Notes: generated by a model from the sequence alone, not told the origin. Counted from the first letter of the stretch, positions 24,170-33,781 are shown. The stretch: DNA of 40,470 nucleotides from Deltaproteobacteria bacterium (GCA_016875195.1 VGRY01000037.1:1-40470), one strand, 5' to 3'. Translations and numbers: made by a program.

Positions 24170-24644
24170 GGAGAAGATCCAATTCGAAGTGAACGGGAAA
24201 CATGTCAGACTGGAGGTGGAGCCGGATGAGCTTTTGATCGATGTGCTCCGGGATCACTTAGGGTTAAAAGGGACCAAGGCAGGATGCCGGGCCGGGGAGT
24301 GCGGCGCCTGCTCTGTCATCCTGAACGACAAAGTCGTCACTTCCTGTCTGATCCCGGCAATGAAGGCCGATGGAGGGAAGATCAAAACCGTGGAGGGGCT
24401 TGAGACCGATGGAGAACTCCATCCACTTCAGAAGGCCTTTGTTGAGAAGGGAGCGATCCAGTGCGGTTTCTGTACTCCGGGGATGCTTCTGTCTGCAAAG
24501 AGCCTTCTGGATCAAAATCCTCACCCCACGATCGAAGAGATTAAGGTGGCCATTTCCGGAGTGCTCTGCCGGTGCACAGGATATCAAAAGATCATCCATG
24601 CGATTGATTATGCAAGCAAGGCCACTCCAAGCAAAGAGGCTTAA
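24162..24644 (+). CDS. Molybdenum hydroxylase 2Fe-2S subunit (XdhC/CoxS type)
   Basis: A 160-residue small subunit with both clusters evident. The plant-ferredoxin-type cluster uses C-R-A-G-E-C-G-A-C and a later V-V-T-S-C; the second uses Q-C-G-F-C-T-P-G-M and C-R-C-T-G-Y. It carries electrons from the molybdenum site to FAD. It lies between the FAD and molybdenum subunits, ending two bases before the latter. Confidence 0.95.
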   Translation: MAKEKIQFEVNGKHVRLEVEPDELLIDVLRDHLGLKGTKAGCRAGECGACSVILNDKVVTSCLIPAMKADGGKIKTVEGLETDGELHPLQKAFVEKGAIQCGFCTPGMLLSAKSLLDQNPHPTIEEIKVAISGVLCRCTGYQKIIHAIDYASKATPSKEA

Positions 24645-24646
24645 TC

Positions 24647-27028
24647 ATGGAGAAAGAAAAGACAAAAAAGAAGGTCCTGGTCAAAGAGAAAGTTCTGGAG
24701 ATGCCTCCGGTCATGGCCGAACTGAGTACAGTTGGGAAATCGGTGATCCGGGTGGATGCCTATGATAAGGTGCGGGGCAAATTGCAGTACGGAGCGGATA
24801 TTGACTATCCAGGCGCTCTCCATGGAAAAGTGCTCAGGAGTCCTTATCCTCACGCCCTGATCAAAAAGATCGATACGGAAAAGGCAAAAGAAGTACCCGG
24901 TGTGGTCGCTGTTCTGACAGCGAAGGATGTTCCAGGAAGAAACGGTTTTGGAGCAATTGTACCTGATCAGCCTGTTCTATGCGGAGACAAGGTCCGATTT
25001 GTCGGAGACGGAGTCGCTATGGTCGCAGCCATTTCCGAAGACATCGCCTTCAAGGCTATTGAACAGATTGAAGTGGAATACGAGGTTCTCCCGGCTGTGT
25101 TCTCTCCGATCGAAGCACTGAAACCGGACGCTCCCAAGATCTACGATAAAGGCAATCTCTTGACCACCAGCAGGGTTGAAAAGGGAGACATTGAGAAGGG
25201 ATTCAAAGAAGCAGACATCGTATTGGAAAGAACCTACACTGTTCCGATCCTGGAGCACGCCTATATCGAGCCGGATGTTGTCATTGCCATCCCCCACCCT
25301 GACGGGACGATCACGGTGAAAGGTCCGATGCAAGCCCCTTTTACAGTTCGAAGAAACATTGCTCCTGTTTTAGGAATTCCCATCAACAAGGTTCAATGTG
25401 TTCAAACTCCGATCGGAGGAGGATTTGGAGGGAAAGAGGATTCTCCCATTGATATCGGTGCCCGCGCAGCTGTCCTGGCGTGGAAGACCGGAAAACCGGT
25501 CAGAATGGAATTCGACAGGGAAGAGATCACTCTCTCCACCTGCAAGCGCCATCCCATGATCATCACGTGTAAGATTGGTGCCAAGAAAGATGGTACCTTT
25601 GTGGCCCTCGAAGGGACCATTTACAATGAGCAGGGGGCTTATGCCTCTCTGGGACCGGTCATCCCTCCAGCGGGTGGCGTCCATGCCCATGCTGTGGTCA
25701 TGCTTGCTGGCCCCTATATGATTCCGAATGTGAAGATAGAGGGTTACCTGGTCTACACCAACCATCCCTATGGTGGCGCCATGAGGGGATTCGGAGCGCC
25801 TCAGGTCAATTTCGTCCATGAGTCGCTCATTGATGAACTGGCCGCTCTGATGAAGATGGATCCATACCAGCTTCGGATGAAGAACTGTTTTGAGCTGGGC
25901 TCAGAGACAGCCACCGGCCAGGTTCTGGACCAGAGCGTTGGTTTGAAGGATACTTTGGAGAAGGCGAGAAGCGAATTTCATTGGAACCCAAAATGGAAGC
26001 CAGCGCCCCCCGTGAAAGAATTGGAGAAAGCCGATAAACGAAAAGGAGTTGGCATGGCCATCGGGTGGTACCGGACGAGTATTGGAACCTATGGCGATGG
26101 CTGCGGCGTGAACCTTCATCTCCAGGAAGATGGTTCTGTGCTCATCTTCCAGGGCCTCACCGAGATGGGCCAGGGGATCTGCACCGTCCTTTCGCAGATT
26201 GCAGCGGAAGCCCTCGGCACAGCCCTCGAAGATGTCAGGATCGTCACTCCTGATACGGATGTGGCTCCTGAATCAGGGCCCACTGTGGGCTCCCGTTCCA
26301 CCACCCTGATGGGGAATGCCATTCTGCTCGCAGCAGAACCCATCCGGAGATCTTTGCTGGAATCAGCCTCTGAATTGCTGGTCATCCCGATGGAGAGGCT
26401 GGTCATCAAGAACCGCCGGGTCTACGACAGGGATGATCCGAATCGATTCGTTGATTTGAAAGAAGCAGCCCGCCGAAGCATGGCCATGGGAAGAAGAATG
26501 ATGGGCCAGGGTTGGTATGCCCCGCCGAAACCGTCCTTTCACCCGGAGACAGGACAGGGATCCCCTTACTTTGTCTACACTTACAGCACCCAGATGGCTG
26601 AAGTGGAGGTGGATGTGAAAACAGGCGCAGTCGAAGTCCTCAACCTTGTCGCTACCTTCGATATTGGCAAAGCCATTAATCCGCTGATGGTGGAGGGTCA
26701 GATTGAGGGGGGAGTGATGATGGGACTGGGATACGCGCTGATGGAAGAAGTTGTGATGAAGGACGGAATGATCCAGAATCTGAATCTTCAGGATTACATC
26801 ATTCCGACCGCCTTGGATATGCCTGACATCAAGCCCATCTACGTGGAATACCTAAATGCTTATGGCCCTTTTGGCGCTAAAGGAATTGGCGAGATGCCCA
26901 ATATCCCGGCTGCGCCGGCCATCACGAATGCCATTGCCAATGCCGTGGGAGTTAGGATTTATGACCTTCCAGCCCATCCCGAACGGGTTTATACAGCGAT
27001 CAAGAAAAGAGTTGCGGAAGGAACCTGA
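24647..27028 (+). CDS. Molybdenum hydroxylase catalytic subunit (XdhA/CoxL type, substrate unknown)
   Basis: A 793-residue large subunit of the xanthine-oxidase family. G-G-G-F-G-G-K-E-D (about residue 259) and G-A-M-R-G-F-G-A-P-Q (about 376) bind the molybdopterin cytosine-dinucleotide cofactor region, and Glu749 in G-I-G-E is the catalytic base. The CoxL form I loop (A-Y-x-C-S-F-R) is missing, so it is not a carbon monoxide dehydrogenase; the loop fits enzymes that hydroxylate N-heterocycles or aromatic thioesters. The first 30 residues are a Lys-rich extension. Linkage to an ABC importer, a GntR regulator and a TRAP transporter points to catabolism of an imported compound. Confidence 0.9.
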   Translation: MEKEKTKKKVLVKEKVLEMPPVMAELSTVGKSVIRVDAYDKVRGKLQYGADIDYPGALHGKVLRSPYPHALIKKIDTEKAKEVPGVVAVLTAKDVPGRNGFGAIVPDQPVLCGDKVRFVGDGVAMVAAISEDIAFKAIEQIEVEYEVLPAVFSPIEALKPDAPKIYDKGNLLTTSRVEKGDIEKGFKEADIVLERTYTVPILEHAYIEPDVVIAIPHPDGTITVKGPMQAPFTVRRNIAPVLGIPINKVQCVQTPIGGGFGGKEDSPIDIGARAAVLAWKTGKPVRMEFDREEITLSTCKRHPMIITCKIGAKKDGTFVALEGTIYNEQGAYASLGPVIPPAGGVHAHAVVMLAGPYMIPNVKIEGYLVYTNHPYGGAMRGFGAPQVNFVHESLIDELAALMKMDPYQLRMKNCFELGSETATGQVLDQSVGLKDTLEKARSEFHWNPKWKPAPPVKELEKADKRKGVGMAIGWYRTSIGTYGDGCGVNLHLQEDGSVLIFQGLTEMGQGICTVLSQIAAEALGTALEDVRIVTPDTDVAPESGPTVGSRSTTLMGNAILLAAEPIRRSLLESASELLVIPMERLVIKNRRVYDRDDPNRFVDLKEAARRSMAMGRRMMGQGWYAPPKPSFHPETGQGSPYFVYTYSTQMAEVEVDVKTGAVEVLNLVATFDIGKAINPLMVEGQIEGGVMMGLGYALMEEVVMKDGMIQNLNLQDYIIPTALDMPDIKPIYVEYLNAYGPFGAKGIGEMPNIPAAPAITNAIANAVGVRIYDLPAHPERVYTAIKKRVAEGT

Positions 27029-27095
27029 GCACCTCGAAGGTTTTTAGGATCGGGAGATTCACTTCATCCGGGTTGGAATAAGGAGAAACCCATTG

Positions 27096-27842
27096 ATGTT
27101 CAATTCCGTTAAGTCCAATAAGGTTTCCGAACACATCGTCGAGCAGATTCGCAAAGCGATTTTTGGGGGAACCCTGAAGCCGGGCGATAAACTTCCCCCT
27201 GAAAGAGAATTAATAAACAGTTTTAAAGTGAGCAAAGCGACCCTTCGGGAGGCGATGCGCTCGTTAGAGGTTCTAGGATTTTTAGACATTCGGAAGGGGG
27301 TCTCCGGGGGAGCCTTTGTCACTGAAGTGGACATGAAAAAGGCAAGAGACTCCTTTATCAATTTCCTTCATTTTAAACACCTCTCTCTGAGCAACCTTAC
27401 CGAGGTTCGCCTCATCTTAGAGTCTCATATTGCAGAGAAAGCCACCCTCGCCATCACGGAAGAGGATTTAAAGGGATTGAAAAAGTTGATCGAGGAATGC
27501 GAGTACGTCCTCAAGCATGATATCCCCATTGAATCCCGAAAAAATGAGATTGAGTTCCATCGAATTATTGGAAGCGTCACAGGCAATCCCATTCTGATGT
27601 TTATTCTCGATTTTGTTGAAGATTTGCTCATTGACACGAAAGAGATTCTTCAGCCAGGAAAGGAGTTTTCAAAAAAAGTTCTCAATGCCCATAAACGCAT
27701 TTATAAAGCGCTCCTCGAAAAGAACAGTAAGAAAGTTAGGCAGGAGATGGTCAAGCATATCAGAGAAGTGGAAAGGGATCTCATGACCATTCAGAAGGCA
27801 AAGGGCATTGGAGGTTCCAATCTGCAAAAGCTCCAATTCTGA
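27096..27842 (+). CDS. GntR-family transcriptional regulator, FadR subfamily
   Basis: A 248-residue regulator with an N-terminal winged helix (G-D-K-L-P-P-E-R-E-L then S-K-A-T-L-R-E-A-M-R-S-L) and a helical FCD ligand domain. Metal-binding residues of the FCD pocket appear as E-F-H-R near residue 150 and a later H-K-R/H-I-R pair. AAGGAG precedes ATG 27096; the TTG at 27093 is less likely. It sits between the hydroxylase and TRAP genes and probably controls one or both in response to an organic acid. No TGGTnnnACCA-type operator was found nearby. Confidence 0.88.
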   Translation: MFNSVKSNKVSEHIVEQIRKAIFGGTLKPGDKLPPERELINSFKVSKATLREAMRSLEVLGFLDIRKGVSGGAFVTEVDMKKARDSFINFLHFKHLSLSNLTEVRLILESHIAEKATLAITEEDLKGLKKLIEECEYVLKHDIPIESRKNEIEFHRIIGSVTGNPILMFILDFVEDLLIDTKEILQPGKEFSKKVLNAHKRIYKALLEKNSKKVRQEMVKHIREVERDLMTIQKAKGIGGSNLQKLQF

Positions 27843-27928
27843 GGGGGAATGCGTGAGGAAGGAGGTGGTTGCGGGCGGAAGATCATGGGTAGCAAATGGC
27901 CATAATTTAATTCATGGAGGTGAAAAGG

Positions 27929-29167
27929 ATGAAAAGAAGACTATTACTATTTGTCGCCGCAGTTATTTTTATTAACCTCATTCTGATTGCAAGTTGGGCG
28001 CCCCCTGCTCCTGCCGCCGCAGCCAAATGGCGATACCAGAGCATGTGGGTTCCCTCCATCACCCTCTGGAGGGGTGACAAATATTTCGGAGATCTGATGA
28101 ATGTCCTGGCCAAAGGGGAGTTAGAGATTCAATATTTCCCGGGCGGCACCCTCATCACCAGATCCGATGAGATCTTCGATGCCGTCTCAAAAGGCACTCT
28201 CGATATGTCAACCGACTGGCCAAGCTATTGGGAGGGTAAAAATACCGCCTTTGGTCTGATTACCTCCACCCCCGTATGGTTTACCCCTAGCGACTATATG
28301 CTCTGGTTCTGGCAGGGAGGGGGCTTGGAATTATCACAGGAACTCTATGCCAAGTATGGAATCGTCTGGTTTCCTCATTCGGTCACTGGTCCTGAATCAG
28401 GCCAGCGCTCCAATAAGCAGATTCGCAAGGGAGATGACTATAAGGGCGTGAAGATGAGACAGTGCGGTCGCGTCCAGGCCAAGATTCTCCATGACCTTGG
28501 CGGAGCAGCCATCTTTATGCCCGGAGCAGAGATCTACTTAGCCCTTTCAAGGGGAACCATTGATGCGGGCGAATTTTCCGTGCCGGAGTGCGACTGGGCC
28601 ATGGGATTTCAGGAAGTGACCAAGTTCTGGGTCCTTCCGGGATGGCATCAGCCAGGTCCGGTTTCAGGAGTGATGATCAGCAAGAAATCGTGGGACAAGT
28701 TATCCGACCGGGTGAAATTCATGTTTAAAGAGGCAGCCATGGCCACCATGATGTGGAGCTGGACCTACTTTGAATACAGTTCGGGCGAGTATACGAGGAA
28801 ATTTAAAGAAAAGGGGACGACCTACTCCATCCTGGACAAAGCCACCCTCGACAAGATCCATGATTATGCCTATAAGTACCTGCTGGAAGATGCAGAGGCG
28901 AACCCAGACCATGCCAAGATTGCATTTTCCCAGGCGAAGTATTTTAAAGACCTTCATGAGTGGCGCACGATCCAGGAACCCTTCACATTCGGCCGGACTC
29001 CTCCAAAGATGGATGAGATTTATTCAAAACTGGAGGCGATTGCAAAGAAACATAAGGTTTATGATTCGGTGATCGCTCTTGAGAGAACGGTTCGGAAGAG
29101 GATGGAAAAGCAGGATTTTTGGAAGGAAGGAACTCCGTATAAAGAGAATCCCATTACTCCTAAGTAA
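27929..29167 (+). CDS. TRAP transporter solute-binding protein (DctP/TakP type)
   Basis: A 412-residue periplasmic binding protein. The signal peptide ends with A-P-A-A-A-A near residue 28. The conserved Arg that grips a carboxylate is likely in K-M-R-Q-C-G-R (about residue 179), and G-G-T-L-I and S-K-G-T-L-D-M match the DctP fold. The ligand is therefore probably an organic acid. Upstream ATG 27914 overlaps the GGAGG used by ATG 27929, which is taken as the start. The cluster is complete with small and large membrane subunits. Confidence 0.9.
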   Translation: MKRRLLLFVAAVIFINLILIASWAPPAPAAAAKWRYQSMWVPSITLWRGDKYFGDLMNVLAKGELEIQYFPGGTLITRSDEIFDAVSKGTLDMSTDWPSYWEGKNTAFGLITSTPVWFTPSDYMLWFWQGGGLELSQELYAKYGIVWFPHSVTGPESGQRSNKQIRKGDDYKGVKMRQCGRVQAKILHDLGGAAIFMPGAEIYLALSRGTIDAGEFSVPECDWAMGFQEVTKFWVLPGWHQPGPVSGVMISKKSWDKLSDRVKFMFKEAAMATMMWSWTYFEYSSGEYTRKFKEKGTTYSILDKATLDKIHDYAYKYLLEDAEANPDHAKIAFSQAKYFKDLHEWRTIQEPFTFGRTPPKMDEIYSKLEAIAKKHKVYDSVIALERTVRKRMEKQDFWKEGTPYKENPITPK

Positions 29168-29178
29168 TCAACCCATAC

Positions 29179-29216
29179 AAAGCTCTCGGGAGGCATCGCT
29201 GCCTTCTGAGAGCTTT
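29179..29216 (+). terminator. Attenuator-like hairpin after the DctP-type gene
   Basis: A 17-base-pair stem (29179-29195 with 29200-29216, two G-T pairs) closes a TCGC loop, starting 11 bases after the stop codon. Such hairpins between a binding-protein gene and its membrane-subunit genes usually protect the first part of the message. Only AAT, not a T-run, follows. Confidence 0.7.
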
Positions 29217-29235
29217 CAATGTGCGGAGGTATTTT

Positions 29236-29748
29236 GTGGAAACGATCAGGGCAATCGTCAACCAGATTGAGAAGATCTCCGAATGGTGCGGACGGATTTT
29301 CAGCTGGTTTATCGTCGCCGTCATTCTATTGTCGCTCTTTGAGGTATTCACAAGAAGAATTCTCGGAAAGCCCACCATCTGGACTCATGAGGTCCTGAGC
29401 TACCTTTTCTGCGGGGCCATTATGCTGACCATGGGTTATGCACTGAAATATAAGACGCATGCCAATATTGATATTTTTTATGAAAGGCTTTCTTCGAGAG
29501 GGCAGGCAATGGTCGATACCATCACGTTTATTTTTTTTCTCGGTTTTTTCTCTATTATTTTTTTATGGAAAGGAGTCGTTTTTGCCGCCACCTCTTGGGC
29601 GATGCTGGAAAGGACACCGAGCGCCTTCAACTTCTATGTCTTTCCTGCAAAAACACTGCTTCCCGTCGGGGCTTTCTTATTACTTATCCAAGGCCTGTCT
29701 GACTTTATCAAAAACATTGTCTTTCTGATTAGAGGAGAGCGATTATGA
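29236..29748 (+). CDS. TRAP transporter small permease (DctQ type)
   Basis: A 170-residue protein with four membrane helices and the family pattern F-E-V-F-T-R-R-I-L-G-K-P-T-I-W-T-H-E near residue 36-53. GTG 29221 is in frame, yet GGAGGT (29225-29230) fits GTG 29236 far better. It overlaps the large permease gene by four bases. Confidence 0.88.
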   Translation: METIRAIVNQIEKISEWCGRIFSWFIVAVILLSLFEVFTRRILGKPTIWTHEVLSYLFCGAIMLTMGYALKYKTHANIDIFYERLSSRGQAMVDTITFIFFLGFFSIIFLWKGVVFAATSWAMLERTPSAFNFYVFPAKTLLPVGAFLLLIQGLSDFIKNIVFLIRGERL

Positions 29749-31079
29749 TAGAGATGTCTCCTGAAATTTCAGCCATTCTGATGTTTGCTGGAATAATCGT
29801 AGGGCTCTGGTTAGGGCATCCCATCGCCTTTGTCCTCGCCGGGCTTGCGGCGATTTTTGGTTTCCTCGGATGGGGACCTGAGGCCTGGTATATGTTTATG
29901 GGCCGGGCCTTCGATGCGGCAACCAATAACATCCTCATCGCCATCCCCAACTTTATTCTCATGGCCTCTTTTTTAGGAAGAACAGGCATTTCCGACGGAT
30001 TATTTCGCGCCATGATGTTCCTATTCGGTCCTATGAATGGAGCCATCGCTTTGGCAGTCATCGTCATGTGTGCCATTGAGGCGGCCTGCACAGGAGTCAT
30101 TGGGGCTAGCGTGGTGAGCATGACGATTTTAGCCATGCCGGTCATGTTGAAACACGGATATGACAAACACCTTTCTTGTGGGACGATCGCTGCCGGAGGG
30201 ACCTTAAGCATCCTCATCCCGCCCAGTATCATGTTGGTCATGATGGCCGATCAGGCCGGAGTTTCCGTAGGAAAACTATTTGCAGGCGGCTTCCTCCCCG
30301 GACTGATTTTGACATCCTTGTTTTTCATTTACATCGTGATCGTCACTCGTTTGAATCCCGAAAAGGGTCCGGCCCTCCCCCTTGAGGAGAGGACGGGCCT
30401 TTCCGTGCAACAAAAGATCAGATTTATCCTTGTGCACATGGTCCCACCCATCTTCCTTATCCTCGGGGTTCTGGGCACCATCTGGACAGGAGTGGCAACG
30501 GCAACCGAAGCCTCCGGAGTAGGCGCCTTCGTTGCTTTCATTATGATGATTGCCTACGGTAAGTTCAGTTGGAAGACATTGGCAGAATGTATCTGGTCGG
30601 CGGCCAGGACGAACTGCATGGTCATGGCTATCATCATCGGAGCCTCGCTCTTTACGGGCGTCTTCCTTGGCCTGGGGGGAGGGAAGGTGGTGACCGATAT
30701 CATCATGGCCTTCGATTTTTTGGGTAAATGGGGCATGTTGGGAATCATGATGTTCATCGTCTTCGTCTTGGGGTTTCTCATCGACTGGATTGCGATCGTC
30801 TATATTTCTTTCCCTATTTTTCTTCCGATAGCCACCCAACTCGGTTTTGACAAAATCTGGTTTATCATCCTGATCGCTGTTAATTTGCAGATGTCTTTCC
30901 TAACCCCTCCTGTTGGTTATGCATTGTTCTATATGAAGACGACGGTTCCACCCGAGGTAAAGTTGATCGACATTTACAGGGGCATCATTCCTTTCGTTAT
31001 CATTCAAGCGATAGGTTTGATGATCTGCATCCTTTTCCCAGCGTTAATCACATATATCCCGAGCATCGTTATAAGATGA
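29745..31079 (+). CDS. TRAP transporter large permease (DctM type)
   Basis: A 444-residue permease with about twelve membrane helices. G-H-P-I-A-F-V-L near residue 23, the A-A-G-G-T-L-S-I-L-I-P-P-S motif near 148 and L-T-P-P-V-G-Y near 385 are DctM hallmarks. GGAGAGC precedes ATG 29745. It couples uptake to a sodium or proton gradient together with the small permease. Confidence 0.93.
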   Translation: MIEMSPEISAILMFAGIIVGLWLGHPIAFVLAGLAAIFGFLGWGPEAWYMFMGRAFDAATNNILIAIPNFILMASFLGRTGISDGLFRAMMFLFGPMNGAIALAVIVMCAIEAACTGVIGASVVSMTILAMPVMLKHGYDKHLSCGTIAAGGTLSILIPPSIMLVMMADQAGVSVGKLFAGGFLPGLILTSLFFIYIVIVTRLNPEKGPALPLEERTGLSVQQKIRFILVHMVPPIFLILGVLGTIWTGVATATEASGVGAFVAFIMMIAYGKFSWKTLAECIWSAARTNCMVMAIIIGASLFTGVFLGLGGGKVVTDIIMAFDFLGKWGMLGIMMFIVFVLGFLIDWIAIVYISFPIFLPIATQLGFDKIWFIILIAVNLQMSFLTPPVGYALFYMKTTVPPEVKLIDIYRGIIPFVIIQAIGLMICILFPALITYIPSIVIR

Positions 31080-31101
31080 TGTCAAGAAGGGAGGGTTAGA
31101 T

Positions 31102-32271
31102 ATGTTGCCGACAAGAACTTTTTTAATTCCGTCTGTATTAGTTACTGGATCTGGTTCATCCGAAAAAGTGGGAGAAGAGAGCAAAAGATTGGGGGGGCGA
31201 AAGGCGTTGATCGTCACCGATCAGGTGATGGTCAAATTGGGAGTCGTTGAGGGGACGAAGAAAGCGCTTGGGCAGCATCAGGTTCCGTTCATCATTTACG
31301 ACGCGGTTGCCACGGAACCCACGGTCGATTATGTGAAGGAAGGCCTCAAGATATTCAAAGAAAGCGGGTGCGATTTCTTAGTTGCGGTTGGAGGAGGAAG
31401 CCCGATTGATACTGCAAAAGCCATCGCCATTATGGCGACCAATCCTGGCTCGATTGAGGAGTTTAAGGGATTGGGCAAGGTTCCCAAAGAGGGCGCTCCC
31501 CTCATAGCAATTCCCACGACAGCCGGCACGGGAAGCGAAGTGACCCAGTTTACAATCATCACCGATACCCAGACCAGCGTGAAGATGCTGATCGGCAGTC
31601 CTTTCATCATGCCCAGGGTGGCCCTGGTAGATCCGTTGCTTACCCTCTCATGTCCGCGGGGACTTACCGCAGCCGTTGGAATCGATTCATTAACACACGC
31701 CATCGAAGCCTATGTTTCACTCAAGGCCCAACCCATGAGCGATATCTTCTGCCTCTCAGCCATTGAACTCATCTCTGGTAATTTGAGGCAAGCCTGGGCT
31801 AATGGAAATAACATCGAGGCAAGGGAAAAAACGATGCTGGGCGCCCTTCAGGCGGGCATTGCCTTCAGCAATGCCTCGGTCGCTTTGGTCCATGGCATGT
31901 CGAGACCGATCGGAGCCTATTTCCACGTGGCCCATGGCGCTTCGAATGCCGCCCTTTTAGGAACGGTGACTGAGTTCAGCCTGATCGGAAATCCAGGCCG
32001 GTATGCGCAGATTGCAAGAGCCATGGGAGAGAATGTCGGAGGGCTTTCCGATCTGGAAGGCGCCCAGTTGGCGGCAAAGGCAATTAAAAGTTTAATCAAA
32101 GATATTAAGATTCCCTCGTTAAAAGATCTGGGAGTGGATCGAGCGAAATTGGAGCAACTGGCTCACAAGATGGCTGAGGATGCCATTGCCAGTGGTAGCC
32201 CCGGAAACAATCCACGGCAGGCAACCAAAGAGGAGATCGTTGAGCTCTATAAGATTGCCTATTCACAATGA
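31102..32271 (+). CDS. Iron-containing alcohol dehydrogenase
   Basis: A 389-residue group III alcohol dehydrogenase. G-G-G-S-P-I-D-T-A-K binds NAD(P), T-A-G-T-G-S-E-V-T follows, and all four metal ligands are present: Asp and His in G-I-D-S-L-T-H, His in V-H-G-M-S, and His in V-A-H-G-A. It oxidises an alcohol to an aldehyde or the reverse; the substrate is unknown. Its neighbour is a semialdehyde dehydrogenase, so a hydroxyacid-to-semialdehyde step (for example 3-hydroxypropionate or 4-hydroxybutyrate) would fit. GGGAGGG lies upstream. Confidence 0.9.
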   Translation: MLPTRTFLIPSVLVTGSGSSEKVGEESKRLGGRKALIVTDQVMVKLGVVEGTKKALGQHQVPFIIYDAVATEPTVDYVKEGLKIFKESGCDFLVAVGGGSPIDTAKAIAIMATNPGSIEEFKGLGKVPKEGAPLIAIPTTAGTGSEVTQFTIITDTQTSVKMLIGSPFIMPRVALVDPLLTLSCPRGLTAAVGIDSLTHAIEAYVSLKAQPMSDIFCLSAIELISGNLRQAWANGNNIEAREKTMLGALQAGIAFSNASVALVHGMSRPIGAYFHVAHGASNAALLGTVTEFSLIGNPGRYAQIARAMGENVGGLSDLEGAQLAAKAIKSLIKDIKIPSLKDLGVDRAKLEQLAHKMAEDAIASGSPGNNPRQATKEEIVELYKIAYSQ

Positions 32272-32332
32272 TCACTCATTTCACCTTGAAGGGGAACAGA
32301 AGGAAAGATAACTCAATGGAGGGGACTCACAT

Positions 32333-33781
32333 ATGAAAAGGGTTAAAAATTACATCAATGGAGAATGGGTTGATTCGAAAACAAAGGAGTACGGGGACGT
32401 CTGGTGTCCAGCCAGCGGCGAGAAGATCGGGGAAGTCCCTTTTTCAACGGCCGAAGATATTGACAAGGCGGCTCAAGCGGCCAAGAAGGCCTACTGGGAA
32501 TGGCGATGCACTCCTCCGCTCACGCGAGCCAGATACTTTTTCAAACTGAAGGATCTCTTTGAGAAGGCCTTTGAAGACATTTCCCGAACCCTGGTCACCG
32601 AGGAGGGGAAGACGCTGGATGAATCGAGGGGCGAGGTGCGCCGGATGATTGAGAATGTGGAGCATGCTACAGGCGTGACCACCCTGATGACAGGTTATAA
32701 TCTCGAAGATATTGCCCAGGGGATCGACTGCACGGCCGAACGTCAGCCCATCGGTGTCTTCGGAGTCATTGCTCCATTCAATTTTCCGGCCATGGTACCT
32801 TGGTGGTTCTTGCCCTATGCAGTTGTCTGCGGTAACACCTATATTGTGAAGCCCTCGGAACAGGTGCCCATGACCCAGACACGCATTTTCGAGGTGATTG
32901 ATGAATGCGGATTTCCGGAAGGCGTGATCAATATGGTCCATGGAGCAAAAGATGCCGTAAACGGAATGCTTTATCACCCGGATATCAAGGGGATCTCCTT
33001 TGTGGGCCAGAGTTCAACAGCCCGGTATGTTTATAAGGCCTGCGGGGAGACGGGAAAGCGAGTCCAGTCCCTCGGCGGAGCGAAGAATTTTGTCCTGATC
33101 ATGCCGGATGCGGAGCTGGATAGAAACATGCCATCCATGATCACTTCCTTTTATGGCTGTGCAGGAGAGCGCTGCCTTTCCGGTTCAGTGCTCGTAGCGG
33201 TAGGAGATGTTTATAAAGAATTGAAAGAGAAATTTGTTGCCGCAGCAAAGGCCCTTAAAGTCGGCAATGGCCTGGAAGAAGGAATTCAGATGGGGCCTGT
33301 CGTTTCAAAGAAGCATAAAGAAAAGGTTCTCGGTTATATTGAAAAGGGAATTCAGGAGGGCGCAAAACTGATCCTCGATGGCCGAAATATCAAGGTTGCA
33401 GGATATCCAAATGGATTTTACATTGGCCCAACCGTCTTTGATGAGGTTTCTCCAGAGATGGCCATCGCCAAAGAAGAGATCTTCGGACCTGTTGTTTCGC
33501 TTGTTCGCGTTAAGAATCTTGACGAGGGTCTGAAATTGATCGAGAACAGCGAGTACGGGAATGCGACCTGCCTTTATACGACCAACGGAAAGACCGCCCG
33601 GGAATTCAAATACCGCGCAGTTGCCAGCATGATGGGAATCAATCTGGGGATTGCCGCACCCATGTCCTTCTTCCCCTTCGGCGGAGCCAAAGGCTCTTTC
33701 TTCGGCGATATCAAAGGGCATGGCCGGGAGGTCTTTCAATTCTTTACCGATACAAAGGTGGTAATTCAACGCTGGACATAA
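32333..33781 (+). CDS. mmsA: CoA-acylating semialdehyde dehydrogenase (methylmalonate-semialdehyde dehydrogenase family)
   Basis: A 482-residue aldehyde dehydrogenase of the MmsA group. The nucleophile is Cys281 in A-G-E-R-C-L-S. The catalytic Glu of hydrolytic enzymes is replaced in S-L-G-G-A-K-N, as in MmsA proteins that release the acyl group to CoA. S-F-V-G-Q-S-S-T-A is the NAD-binding turn. It should convert malonate or methylmalonate semialdehyde to acetyl- or propionyl-CoA, though other semialdehydes are possible. GGAGGGG precedes ATG 32333, 61 bases after the alcohol dehydrogenase gene. Confidence 0.88.
   Translation: MKRVKNYINGEWVDSKTKEYGDVWCPASGEKIGEVPFSTAEDIDKAAQAAKKAYWEWRCTPPLTRARYFFKLKDLFEKAFEDISRTLVTEEGKTLDESRGEVRRMIENVEHATGVTTLMTGYNLEDIAQGIDCTAERQPIGVFGVIAPFNFPAMVPWWFLPYAVVCGNTYIVKPSEQVPMTQTRIFEVIDECGFPEGVINMVHGAKDAVNGMLYHPDIKGISFVGQSSTARYVYKACGETGKRVQSLGGAKNFVLIMPDAELDRNMPSMITSFYGCAGERCLSGSVLVAVGDVYKELKEKFVAAAKALKVGNGLEEGIQMGPVVSKKHKEKVLGYIEKGIQEGAKLILDGRNIKVAGYPNGFYIGPTVFDEVSPEMAIAKEEIFGPVVSLVRVKNLDEGLKLIENSEYGNATCLYTTNGKTAREFKYRAVASMMGINLGIAAPMSFFPFGGAKGSFFGDIKGHGREVFQFFTDTKVVIQRWT

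Noticed and set aside
24647-27028. Aerobic carbon monoxide dehydrogenase (coxMSL)
   Set aside because: The three-subunit order fits, but the catalytic subunit lacks the A-Y-x-C-S-F-R loop of form I and has G-A-M-R-G-F-G, so a general molybdenum hydroxylase call is safer.
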